A stretch of 64,000 bases of DNA, taken from Paragonimus westermani. Taxonomy: Eukaryota; Platyhelminthes; Trematoda; Plagiorchiida; Troglotrematidae. A program made the position numbers and the translations under genes. Shown piece after piece: positions 38,807-49,089 of this stretch. The notes under the pieces are model-generated. The model searched no databases. It had not been told where the DNA came from and saw only the letters and a list, made by a program, of their open reading frames with translations. Where the stretch lies: positions 1,039-65,038 of the forward strand of contig QNGE01000926.1 of assembly GCA_008508345.1 (NCBI GenBank). The letters are read 5' to 3'. Position 1 is the first letter of the stretch. Every line of letters starts with the position of its first letter.

Positions 38807-38810
38807 CTTG

Positions 38811-39379
38811 TGGCTGAGGCTGACGAAATTATTGTTTGTGATAAGCCCCACATACAGTACGGTTGTTCCATTTCGGAAAAACCATTAAAGTAGCTTTTAA
38901 CGGCTCACTTTGTAGACCCACAGTGCATCTGTAACTACTCTCGGATGGTGGTGTTTTCAAGCCCATTGTAACACTACTGTTTGGTACTGAAAGAACGACC
39001 AATAATGCTTCCCGACAGGAAAAGTATTGCATTCTGGAAGAAGAACTAAAATGAATATCTGCTTGCGCTTAGTGATATTCCAATGGTTTGAGATCGATCC
39101 TTCAGAAGAAGGTTACAGCCGGTTATCACTGCTGTGTGGATGGCCGAATTGTATCTCCATACGCTCCAGAAAGGACTGTTTTAGACGCGCAGTTCATAAA
39201 GGACAAAGGTTTCAGCCGTTTGATGAAACGGTCAACACACGGCAAAGCATACGTGAAGCCGTTCGATACCCGTGGCGGGACTTACATCTGGCTCGGGAAA
39301 ACGCTGATGATGTTCTTGGCTAATTTTATAGGCATCTCTAACTCCATTTACGTCCGTCTTGCCCAACTCGAGACTACGG
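38811..39379. other. No gene recognised
   Basis: Two overlapping plus-strand frames (39027-39323 and 39088-39396) cover part of this stretch. Neither has a motif I recognise; the second reads GKAYVKPFDTRGGTYIWLG. It adjoins retroelement sequence and may belong to it. Confidence 0.4.
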
Positions 39380-40480
39380 AACTGGTTTCGCTATAGTACT
39401 CGCTGGACTCCCTGGTGCAACCGTTTATTCATTGCAGTGGAAATTTTATGGCAGAAATCCAGGACCCTATGAATGTCATGTGTGGCACTACACAAAATTA
39501 TTAGATCTGGCAAGGTCAACAAACGTGGTACATCAAAATGAAGACAAGTTGGTAAAACCACCTTACCTCCGATAGCCGTATCAACAGGACTGATCACAGA
39601 ATCTATTGTCTGATTTACACGTGAAAGCAAGTCTATGACAGTAGTGAGAGGACCTGAGAAATGATTCCTATTCATTGTGAACCGACAGATATAGTTCAAA
39701 TGCTTCAGTTCTTTGCGGAATACTCATCGGATGGAAAATTCGACTAATACACCAAGGGTGACTGTTCAGTAATCAATTAAGCGCCGAAAATAGCGTAATT
39801 TGAAGAATGTTGCAGGCTATTCTCTGGCAAAAGTGGGTTAGAGTGATTTGGGGTCGAAAACTACTGTTCCCTACCAACTGTTGTAGAAGTGGCATGACCC
39901 TATGCCAACCGTTGTATCTGAGGCATTGGTTATTGTTGGTAGCCGTACATAGGGATCTGGGTGAGTAATTGTGAATAATTTGGAGATAGCTTCTCTGAGC
40001 TCCGTAGAAAAGGTATAAGTGGCTTTCGAGAAAGACATCTTATAATTTTCTTCACGAAGGAGTTTAGTCATGAAATTCATAGTGTATGCATAATAAACGA
40101 TCAGACAGTCGGAACTGCAAAGATGCCACAATGAGCCGGGTTCCGCACAGGAGTAACTTCTTGAACAGGTTATTAAAATGTTTGAGTAACACTGACCATT
40201 TTAACTGGTGAACTTAAAAATTCTACCAGTCCAAGTAAGGTGCGGGTTTAGATCTTTACCGTATCTTTAACAGTCACTTGAATCTGTTGGTAAGCGTGAA
40301 TCAGGTACATTTTGATTAACTTGGTTTAATCACCCAGACGAGTTGTAAGATCCTGAATGTGCGGGATCGGAAGCACATCGTAAATTATGTATTTAATCCA
40401 AAGTTCTGTTAACAAATAGCGCTCATTATCTTTCAGAGGGACGAATATTGCGTAGTTCGAGCAGACCGTGGAACTGTGCG
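39380..40480 (-). mobile_element. Degenerate Ty3/Gypsy-type pol fragment (reverse transcriptase to RNase H)
   Basis: Reading the minus strand from about 40480 downward, LPIPHIQDLTTRL, then MYLIHAYQQIQV, then LLGLVEFLSSPVKM and TQTF follow the order of the Ty3/Gypsy reverse transcriptase palm (YPIPHIQD, DL..AYHQIPV, GLFEF…MPFGL, QTFQR). Further on, ATYTFSTELREAI…LFTITHPDPY and NASDTTVGI match the thumb/RNase H junction (THPDP… TDASD.A.GAVL). The YLDD-bearing stretch is missing or unrecognisable. Stops and frame changes occur throughout, so it is dead. It is antisense to the solo LTR at 38647 and does not form an element with it. Confidence 0.75.
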
Positions 40481-42409
40481 TTGACAAATTCATGTTTTAC
40501 TTACGGACTAACCTACAGGATTTGAATAACCCAAGAGGATCCTTGATTTGAATATGATCTATGATATTTGAATGTCATCTGTCGTGAAAGCAAGGAAGGT
40601 CTACGAAAGAAACCGAAGTTAATTTTAAGTGTAGTTGTGAACGTTAACAGCGACGATCTGATGGACACCACTGAAGTTAATCTGCTTATGGCGTGTAATT
40701 ATTTCTAGTGCCGAATGCCCAGTAAAAAGTTGAAGTTACTAAGAAAAACGTTACTACTAACAACGAAAGGTATGGCAGCAATTATGAACAGTCAGCGTAC
40801 ATTATGCCGAAAGTTTAACCCCGATATCCAATGAAACTGGCTGAATGTCTGAACGGTGTTACACTTGGCGAAACGTAAATTGAGGCATCAGATCGAAACC
40901 CTTCATTGAGAGCCAGTGAGACCTTAGTCCACCTACAAATATCTTTTAAAAAATTCGACCAATTAGCCCCCATTCGCTCGTGGTAAGTGTTACTTCTTCG
41001 GGAATGTGAGTTGCATTGTCCAAGATACATGTTGAGACAACAGGATTTAGACTGCCGTCCTCGGAAACACACAGAAGTGTAACATCTCATTATTTTGTCG
41101 AACCCAACATATAGACAGAGTAATTTTTCATGGAAGGTTGAGTCTATGCTGATCAGTTAAAGAATAGATGACGAGCAGTACTGTGGAACGGGTTCCTGGA
41201 GTTGCGTTTGTTTCGTGTTGGACGCCAACTTGGAGACCATTCAAATGGTCATTCTTCACAGCTTATATCTGATATGAAGAGCCGGTTAGGGGTAGTGCAG
41301 TCCAGACCGCCTCAAATGGACCTTTTGTTCATACGTGACGCATTTATATTGGGGTCACCCAGCAACTGTTGTCCTTCCCCTAGCTGAGTAATGGAGGATT
41401 TTCCTTTTGTCTTAGATCTCTAAACCATTATGGTAGGCGGGCTTCACCTGCTGTAATTTCCCATTTAATTGCCACCTCTGTTGATGAGTCATATCGATTT
41501 TCTCTGTGGGTGATTAATGAGCTCATCGCGGAGTTAAATCATGATTTATTTAGAAAATCTAGATTGTAGATGTACAGCTTTCGCCTTATAAGACGACAAC
41601 TGTTCATCGACACACTAAGCTTGAATATGAATAAACCGAACTAACCAGTTCATCTCCACGCTTGAAGAGATTACGACACACATTAATCAAAAGATTAGTG
41701 GGTAGATCATCGGTGGACGCGGCACACCATTACTTAACCCACAACACTTTTGAACTGCTTAATAAATGCTACATATGCGAACACATCTGGTCAAAAGAAG
41801 ACCATAAAAATTATAGTTTACTAACAGTACACAACTGAGAACTAACTCAATGGACAGATGACCTTGGTCGAAGTGAGGTGTTGGTTTGAGGGTGAGTGTC
41901 GGAGGACACCCAACATTTCCACTAAGTCTTGTGAAGTCTGGGAACTTTTGAAATCGCTACACCTTAGAAGAGGGCGAATGAGATACTTTCCATACTAACA
42001 CTTAAGAACCCATTGTGTGTTCAAAACTATGTCGTCTCTATTAACCATCCCACACAGTGTATAGTCTGGTTTAGTGTTGCAACCACCAGCATAAATCTGA
42101 TACCGCTTATTAAAGGCATGTGTCTAATTACAAATAGCATAATCACTGAATGATTTCAATGACTCCCAAGTGGAAGAATGAAGTAATTTTTTACAGGGGT
42201 CTACAGCCGGTGAGTAACTTGCTCGGTTCCAGATAAGTCAGCTCATGAACTGATGTAGTATTAAAACCTACTTAACGTTTCAGAGCCTATACCAATCAAT
42301 CATAAGTCGTAAGTGAAGAATGATCAGTCGTGAGCCAAGTACGACTGATCAAACGTCAACAACACCAATTTCTACTTCCTACCGACCGAATGATTGAAAA
42401 GCTCAGTAT
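40481..42409. other. No gene recognised
   Basis: Short frames only (40815-41090 minus, 41202-41387 plus). This could include decayed 5' parts of the Gypsy element, such as gag or protease, but I see no motif to support that. Confidence 0.5.
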
Positions 42410-42598
42410 GAATGGAAATTCACTCACAAGCGGTCGCAGCTGTCGCATTCCCATAGACTTTCCAGTAGATTCCTTCCGAAAAAAACACTATACTAGGGTT
42501 TCGTTCTTGTTACAGCCCGTTAGAGCTCTAAGGGGGAGTTGACTGGAAAGCCCATGGGGATGCGACAGATGTGATCACTTGTGACTGATCTTCAATTC
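42410..42598. repeat. Fold-back element with 56-bp inverted arms
   Basis: The left arm 42410-42465 (GAATGGAAATTC…GACTTTCCAG) and right arm 42543-42598 (CTGGAAAGCCC…TTCAATTC) are inverted repeats matching at roughly four of five positions. A 77-bp loop separates them. Each arm equals the 3' tail of the SINE-like family found at 22141, 51826 and 59100. This suggests either two SINE tails inserted tail-to-tail or a fold-back (MITE-like) element. A second, eroded copy lies at 30209-30382 and matches through the loop as well, so the palindrome moved or was duplicated as a unit. No coding capacity. Confidence 0.75.
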
Positions 42599-45103
42599 AT
42601 ATGGAAAACTCAAATCTCCTACTACTCACCAGTAATAAGAAATTTAATTCCGAAAAGTATGACTGGATTTAGAGCACTTGCCGGAATTCTTGAATTATAC
42701 ATCTTAGGGGAATCTTACAGTGTTTGTAATACACAGGATTGGGCGGTGAATAATATCAAAAACGTATAAAGGTGTTTGTTTCAGAAACAGCAGAGGACAC
42801 AGAGCGATAAGAAATTACACGCCGGTGAGAAGCTTAACTCGGACGTGTACACTGAGACATAAAACAAGCACACTTCAGCAGGTAATTGGTTGCCAGTACT
42901 GACATTGAAGGTTGCACATCGTTATAAAGCTGGTCAGGTGACCACGATACTTAGAGATACTGAACAGTAACACGAATATATGCATCAAGTCTGCAGTGAA
43001 AATAATTCACGAATAGCGCTGTCAAAATAGATTCAAGTGGTGCTCTATGTTGCACATACTCTAGCAATAAAAAATGCCGGTTGCTTTTCAGGAGACCCAG
43101 ACTGCGGTGCAGTTCCTGCGGGTGAGTCTTGTACACAGTGACCAAACTCACAAACATGTCTGAGGGAATGGTATAGATTCATTTGGTCTACATAAACAGA
43201 CACGGCAGTTTTGAGAACCATTGATGCATGATGATGATGATGATGATGATGAGGAGGAGGAGGAGGAGGAGGACAAATTTGGAGAGATCAATTTTTTAAA
43301 AGGGAAGGTTTAAACGTATCCTGTAACATAAATAAGAAAAGAAGCTGTTGTTGGAAAATGAGACTATAGCTAACCGATAACGAAACTGTATATAGGTAAA
43401 GGGATCTTAAAATCTGAACTATCTCAAGAAGTTAGTCAAGATTCGTAACAAAGGAAGGTCGGTCAAGATTGGTGCACATAGTTCCAAAAAATTATGCATT
43501 ACTGAATTCGTCATTCATAGGTGACCAAACTATAACTGATTAAGCGGTACCAGCCTATAGTGGGGGGCTGGTAGGATTCCAAAATCAATAGGTTGTCAGT
43601 TCGTTTCTGCTGTCGGGTGGGTACTTCAGTGTTTCACAGAATGTTGCTGGTGGATGAATAGACAGGTGGCTAAATTCGGCAGGAGGGTCTGCACCAGTTG
43701 TGATGAAAACGTTTTCTTCTACCGAGTAGCGAACTCTCTAATGCTACCTGCAGATTACTGTCATTTTCCGACTATCGAGGATAAAACGCCAAACACCTTT
43801 TCTCCACGTATAGAAGATTCTATTAGTTGATTAGTTTCATTCTGAGCTGTGCACTCTGTAACCTCATCTACCTAGGCCTGCCAGTGTCGAAAAAAGTGGT
43901 CTGCAAGAGCAATCCATAAACGAATCCATTGATGAGGACACCAGCCCATGTGAACTAACCCTCAGTATCAGAGAAAGGATCAGAAGTCTTCACTTGATGG
44001 ATAACTAGGAAGTGCATCCTTCTCAAGACCATGTTTCGGAACTAATAATGCTGGAGAAGTTACTAATGCGTCCGAAAAAACGCAAACAAATTTAATCACA
44101 CTGTTAGAGTTTCTATGGCTTTAGAAAATATTTTGGCTCCCCAAAACAGAACATCTGGAAAGATTGCTGTAATAGGAACATGTAAATGGTACTTTATGTC
44201 TCACATAACCAGCAACACAAAACATGGGACATACAACCTCACACGTGCCTGGCTGAACCAAGGATTTTTGGGATTGCGGAAATCCATCGTTTTATTGTTT
44301 AGATTGTCACTCTGCCTGCAAGTTTTAGCCTCGGTAACTGATCGCCCCCTGAGACAGTCCCAGCCCGTCTTTATCATCTCAAGGGTTTTCCCATAACACT
44401 GAGATCGGCTCCTGTACACCTCTGTTGCCAGTATTCTGGACACTTAACGTGCCGAAGTCCTTTACTTAGTTAAACGTACACCAATGACCTGATGCATCTT
44501 TTTCAAACTAATCAACCCTGATTGCTCTCTGAAGCATACTTTATTGAGGGTTTAATTTTTTTCACCCTTCCATAAGAGTAGTGGTACCAGCAGGGGTCGC
44601 TCTGAACATTGCTCAAATCCCATCGACTTCTTACACCGCGGAGAAAGCTTTACCGTAGATTATGAACGCGAGCCTTCCACGCTTACACATAATCCGATTC
44701 GGCCCGGTGCGACCCAAAAAACTAGGGAAACCAGAGTTGGGATTCTGAATAGCCTCACTGCTACTGAACACACAATGGACGGCCCGAAGACTTGGTACGG
44801 ATACACGCGCCTGAGTGAAACCCAAGGCCATTGGTTAAACTACGTACGAGGGCCAATGTGCCCCTGAGCGCTCACTCACACGGACGCAGTCGAATGGCAG
44901 ACGATGTCCACATATGCCAACAAACAACACACGGGCAAGCAACAGTCTCACGTGCTGATGTATTGTCCAGCCAAAATCCAGCTCATTTACGAATCGGGTG
45001 GCATCTAACTAGAGCTAGAACAACCAGTCGCCAAGCAATGAGAGACAACACGTTGAAAACCCATATACTCTTGATAAAAGACTAGAATGAACACTGTTAA
45101 CTC
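42599..45103. other. No gene recognised apart from a microsatellite
   Basis: Short frames only. Two minus-strand stretches (about 44201-44300 and 44740-44831) share a CTTGG…CAGGC-CGTGT motif and a TGTGTT…GTGAG block, so they may be decayed copies of one repeat. The match is too short to annotate firmly. Confidence 0.45.
43228..43273. repeat. Compound trinucleotide microsatellite (ATG)n(AGG)n
   Basis: About eight ATG units run directly into about eight AGG units. The stretch is a pure, uninterrupted simple repeat and a likely polymorphic locus. Confidence 0.97.
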
Positions 45104-45954
45104 GGTTGGAGAGGCGTACCACATAAAATGAAACTACGGTGATCCAACAAGCAGACCATGTGAACTAACATTACGAAGAAAAATATGATCGCCAGTCCAA
45201 AAACAGTTATGGTGGTTCAGGTATAAATGACGCAAAATGAACCAAACCACAGTCTAAGCTGTGAACAATGTCCAAAGTAGTTGGTGCGGATACCGGTTTT
45301 CAGGCCAGCTCAATTGCAAATAGTCGGATCGATGACTAAACCACTCATGATCAGGACGATGTTTGTGTTGATGAATGCTACAGCTTGGTAGACGATATTT
45401 GGTAGTGGGGCTATTCACCGCGGCCACAGTGTTTGAACGAATTACGTTTGCAAACAAATCGTATGGACCATGCAAAGAACTAGGAGAGCTGACATGAAAT
45501 TATGGTAGAATGCTGCCCACCAACTATTGGACAGTTAGTTACAACTCAGAACAGATCCCATCACTCGAGTTCTTGTAGCGTCGTAATATTACCATGATGA
45601 AGAGTCCAGGTTGCCGCAGTGGTTCCGAACTATCAGGTTGAGGACAGCTCGGTCAGTTAGTCACCGACATAGGCAATATAGTCTGTGTGGAGTAGCAGTG
45701 CCATTAGTGATGTAATGATCTTCGTTATCAGTGGTTGTGATTTGTGTTCCAGATCCCGAATAGTAGACAATGGGATGTACTGGTGCTCAGATGAGTTTCC
45801 TATGCTGACTTTTCCTTCTACTGTCCACATATGCCTTAATAACATAGCTTGCTATTCGTCATGTTGTTGTGGTTTGTTATGGTTTCAACGACCCAACAAT
45901 CCCGCGAACTAATTTGCCTAATTGCTAACATATCTGACGGCTCACCACTCTACT
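45104..45954 (+). repeat. Long inverted duplication, arm A (851 bp)
   Basis: It is the reverse complement of 52951-53801 with a constant coordinate sum of 98905, so no indels. Apart from about three mismatches within the first 70 bp (45104-45170), I find no difference over the stretches compared. Two minus-strand frames in it (45254-45475 and 45657-45845) are identical to plus-strand frames in arm B. They match no family I know. Outside the boundaries the flanks are unrelated. No terminal inverted repeats or target-site duplication are visible. Confidence 0.95.
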
Positions 45955-45986
45955 AATTGGCACTGTGTGATGAGATTGCGTTGAAG

Positions 45987-46345
45987 CGGTTTGCTGAATG
46001 AAGAAGACTCAATCAGTGGGAGTTGGAGCACAAGCTGCTGCAAATGGAATTGTGATCGAAAGGCGCCAACCAATTAAAAACGGAGACCAACGACCGCACC
46101 GAAATTGTTTGTAAAAAGTACAGATTACAACCAGTTATTAGAATGCGCGTCAGATTTAAACGGAGTTGCTCATGCCAAGATTGTTGAACGTGGCAACGAA
46201 CTGGCCAATCAAAGCGCAAGAACGCTAGCAGTCTAATAGCTGTCGTAAATACGGTTGTTTCTGTATGAAAAGAATAGTTTTCAAACAAAATGAGACTGCT
46301 TAATGCCGCCCAGACTGCTGTTGCTTTGGCATTCTGTCTCAGCAT
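45987..46345 (+). repeat. Diverged dispersed repeat, copy 1
   Basis: It aligns with 47638-47945 in the same orientation, for example GGAATTGTGATCGA followed by GGCGC…AACCAAT, and further along the TTGAACGTGGCAA and GCCCAGACTG blocks. This copy carries roughly 75 bp more in the middle. It starts 33 bp after the end of the inverted duplication arm. Its identity is unknown; it could be part of an LTR element. Confidence 0.75.
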
Positions 46346-47637
46346 CTTGTTGGGATCAAAACGTCAGATTTCTTGAAAGTACTCAACGACGTTGTGCATG
46401 CAGACATAGGACTGACCGGTGAGCGCGGCTATCTCAGACTGCACGTCTAGCCAGCCATTCGAGTGGTCTCCAACCGACAGAAATCATCTACGGGTTTCAT
46501 TCAAGAGAACAAGCAAAGTCTATGTTTCCTGTCCATTTAGTTGTCTCACCACCTCGTTGGTGGTTTCGAAGATTAATGTGCAGTGCGGTGTAAGCTCAGC
46601 TGACGTAAAGAACGTGTAACCTAACCATCGTGAGCTCTGCCATTCAACAGTTCGACACACTGTTCACGACTTCAAAGATTTTGAAAAAAATACCTTGGGG
46701 AAAAGCCGCACTATTCACACGATGATCTCCTTGGGGCACGACTGCTGAAGGGGACGAAGACAGTCAAACGTTTCAAGTCTCCCATGTGGAATGGCTAAGT
46801 TTTCACGCCGTGGAAAAAGTGGAGGCAACCATGCCTACCAAAGCGACAGATGAGGGAGGTTGGCACAGGTCACATTTTTTACTGTTCAAGCCCTAATTAC
46901 TCCAACACATCACTCCAGCAGATGAAACCGTCTGCAACCACATGTGAGCTACAATAAAGTGAGTAGGAGTGGAAACCTTCCAGTCTCGAAGACACTTCAT
47001 TTCGAAGGTGAAGGTCTCATCCATCGCTGACCGGCTTCATTGTGAAAGGTGACCAAGTCGGAGACAAGATTAGTCCGAAAGGGGCAGCTGCGATCAATTG
47101 TGGGTAATGTTCGACTTATATAAGTGAAATTTCTCAACGAGGCTATGGGCTAAGGTTATTACTGTCACTGGGTGGTCCGCAGACAACTCGTCAGATCAGA
47201 CAGATCGTCGCTGCGTGGAATCGGTCCAACGGACCAAAAATGATAGGCGAAAATTTGCGATAGAAACTTTCAGTCGAACGCTCGTAACATGGCAAAAGTT
47301 TAACTGGAAACATCGCTACATTGTGAACCGAAACTATAGCTGACAAACGTGGGCCCACGGGAAGCGCAACAAAGTGTGAATTTGACGATAACGATTTTGC
47401 TTCATTTTCACGAAGGTGACATTCATCTTGTTCGGTATGGTTTAAGTGTTTCGGTAAGGAAACTAAACAGCATTATATCGCTCGCCTATTTCATGCAAAT
47501 CAGCTTAGCATCAGGGAGTGATTCCATGTACTGATAAGTGGATTCTTCCAGCCCGCCTTCCACGAAGTCTCACAGCAAAGTAGGAAGGAGAGAGCGAGTA
47601 CCACTCAAAGTTCAAAATGTACTGAGACTGGACTGGG
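46346..47637. other. No gene recognised
   Basis: This is the spacer between two copies of a diverged repeat. If the repeats are LTRs it would hold internal retroelement sequence, but I find no recognisable pol or gag motif on either strand. Confidence 0.45.
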
Positions 47638-47945
47638 GCGGTTTCCTGATTAGAGAAGGCGCAGTCAGTCAGAATTGATGCAAAGCTGCTACAGACGGAA
47701 TTGTGATCGATCGGCGCTAACCAATCAAAAAAGGCGGTCAGCTGCTGTCTGAATTCCTATCATATTCAAACTGATTTGCTCTATCCAAGGTTGTGGAACG
47801 TAGCAGTTAACTGATCAACCAAAACGCAAGAAAGCTTGTAGCCCAACAAAAATCGTAAATGCTGTTTTTCCTCCATAAAAATTGACAGCATTTTCCAATA
47901 TACTGAGGCTGTTTAATATGGCCCAGACTATTGTTTTTCTGTATA
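47638..47945 (+). repeat. Diverged dispersed repeat, copy 2
   Basis: Direct-repeat partner of 45987-46345, sharing ordered blocks such as GGAATTGTGATCGA and TGGAACGTAGCA. Divergence is considerable, so this is an old duplication or two independent insertions. Confidence 0.75.
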
Positions 47946-49089
47946 TCTCGATTCGGTAGCACAGCACGCGTCACTGAACACTCAAAACGGTTATCGAAAA
48001 GTCTCACTTTACGTCCAGAGTGGATATACATTTGCGGTGACAGACTCACATATTTTTGTGAGACTACTCCGCGAAGGAGACAGTTTCAGAGACTGATACG
48101 AGCAACGTTATCAGCACCGACTTTCAAGTCTAAGCTGGTCAGGATCCTTGTGTTGTGAATCCAGAAGGCGGACGACACAAAGGTTACTTTATTGGAGAAA
48201 CCAACACACTACTTAAGCGTCTGAGCACAACTAGAAACGGAAACACTCATTTGCACACCGTACTCTTCTGAGGATACTCCAGTCGTTGTAGACACCATGT
48301 ATCAGTTCCGTCGTGCAGCGAAAGCCATTATATGTCATTCTGCCCTCCAACGATCCATCCCGTATCTCTGTCGTATTTATCACGCGATTATCTCGATCCG
48401 CGATCATTTCGATCCATGCTGCTACTGAATAGTGGTGTGAGTAGTATGGTGCGACCGTATCTCCTCACTATACTTGTTTACTCGTATGAGAGTCAACGTT
48501 AAAAGTATAGTCAGTGCACTTGTGACTGGGTCGGAACTTTGGCTGTCTTTCATGGATCTTGGCTTCACTGTGACTGGTGGAGCGAAGCAGTATTAAACAC
48601 TCGAGTCATTTCAGGTTGTAGCTACATTTCGGGTCCCCGCCAATCACTAGGTAACTCCGCGTCTATCTAAACTGCCTGAGGGATTTTTCTAGCTTAGATA
48701 TCAACCGTTCTTTATCACTCCGGGAGAGAGGAGAGAAGTGGTCTCGTCCAGCAGCTTTGTTATGCTTTAACAATTAAAAATTCGGCGCCACTTCTGCTTT
48801 CGAATGTGTATCGTATGGAACACAACTGGCCACTCAGATTTCATTGACTGCAAGGTCCGCTTAAGGTCAGCTGAATTGTCTCTCAAAATGTCTTGCCCAC
48901 ATTTAAGTTGGCGCAAGTCGCTGGTGATAAAGGTGTCGTTTTTCTCAATTTAGTATCAATTACAACGATTTGACAATCAGCAAAACTAGCATTGTGGTAT
49001 TTCAGAGTGAAAGACTTGCCTCGTGTCCTTCGAATGTTTGACCAAGTCACACTCACTTTCTTTGCACAAGCTTTTATTCAGCCTGCATG
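47946..49089. other. No gene recognised
   Basis: Short frames only. The last few hundred bases may hold the 5' part of the endonuclease domain of the LINE that follows, but I cannot trace it reliably. Confidence 0.45.

Noticed and set aside
38647..40480. The LTR and the Gypsy pol as one element
   Set aside because: They are in opposite orientations, and the LTR has its own target-site duplication on both sides.
44201..44831. Two copies of a named dispersed repeat
   Set aside because: They share only short blocks around CAGGC-CGTGT, too little to define ends or exclude coincidence.
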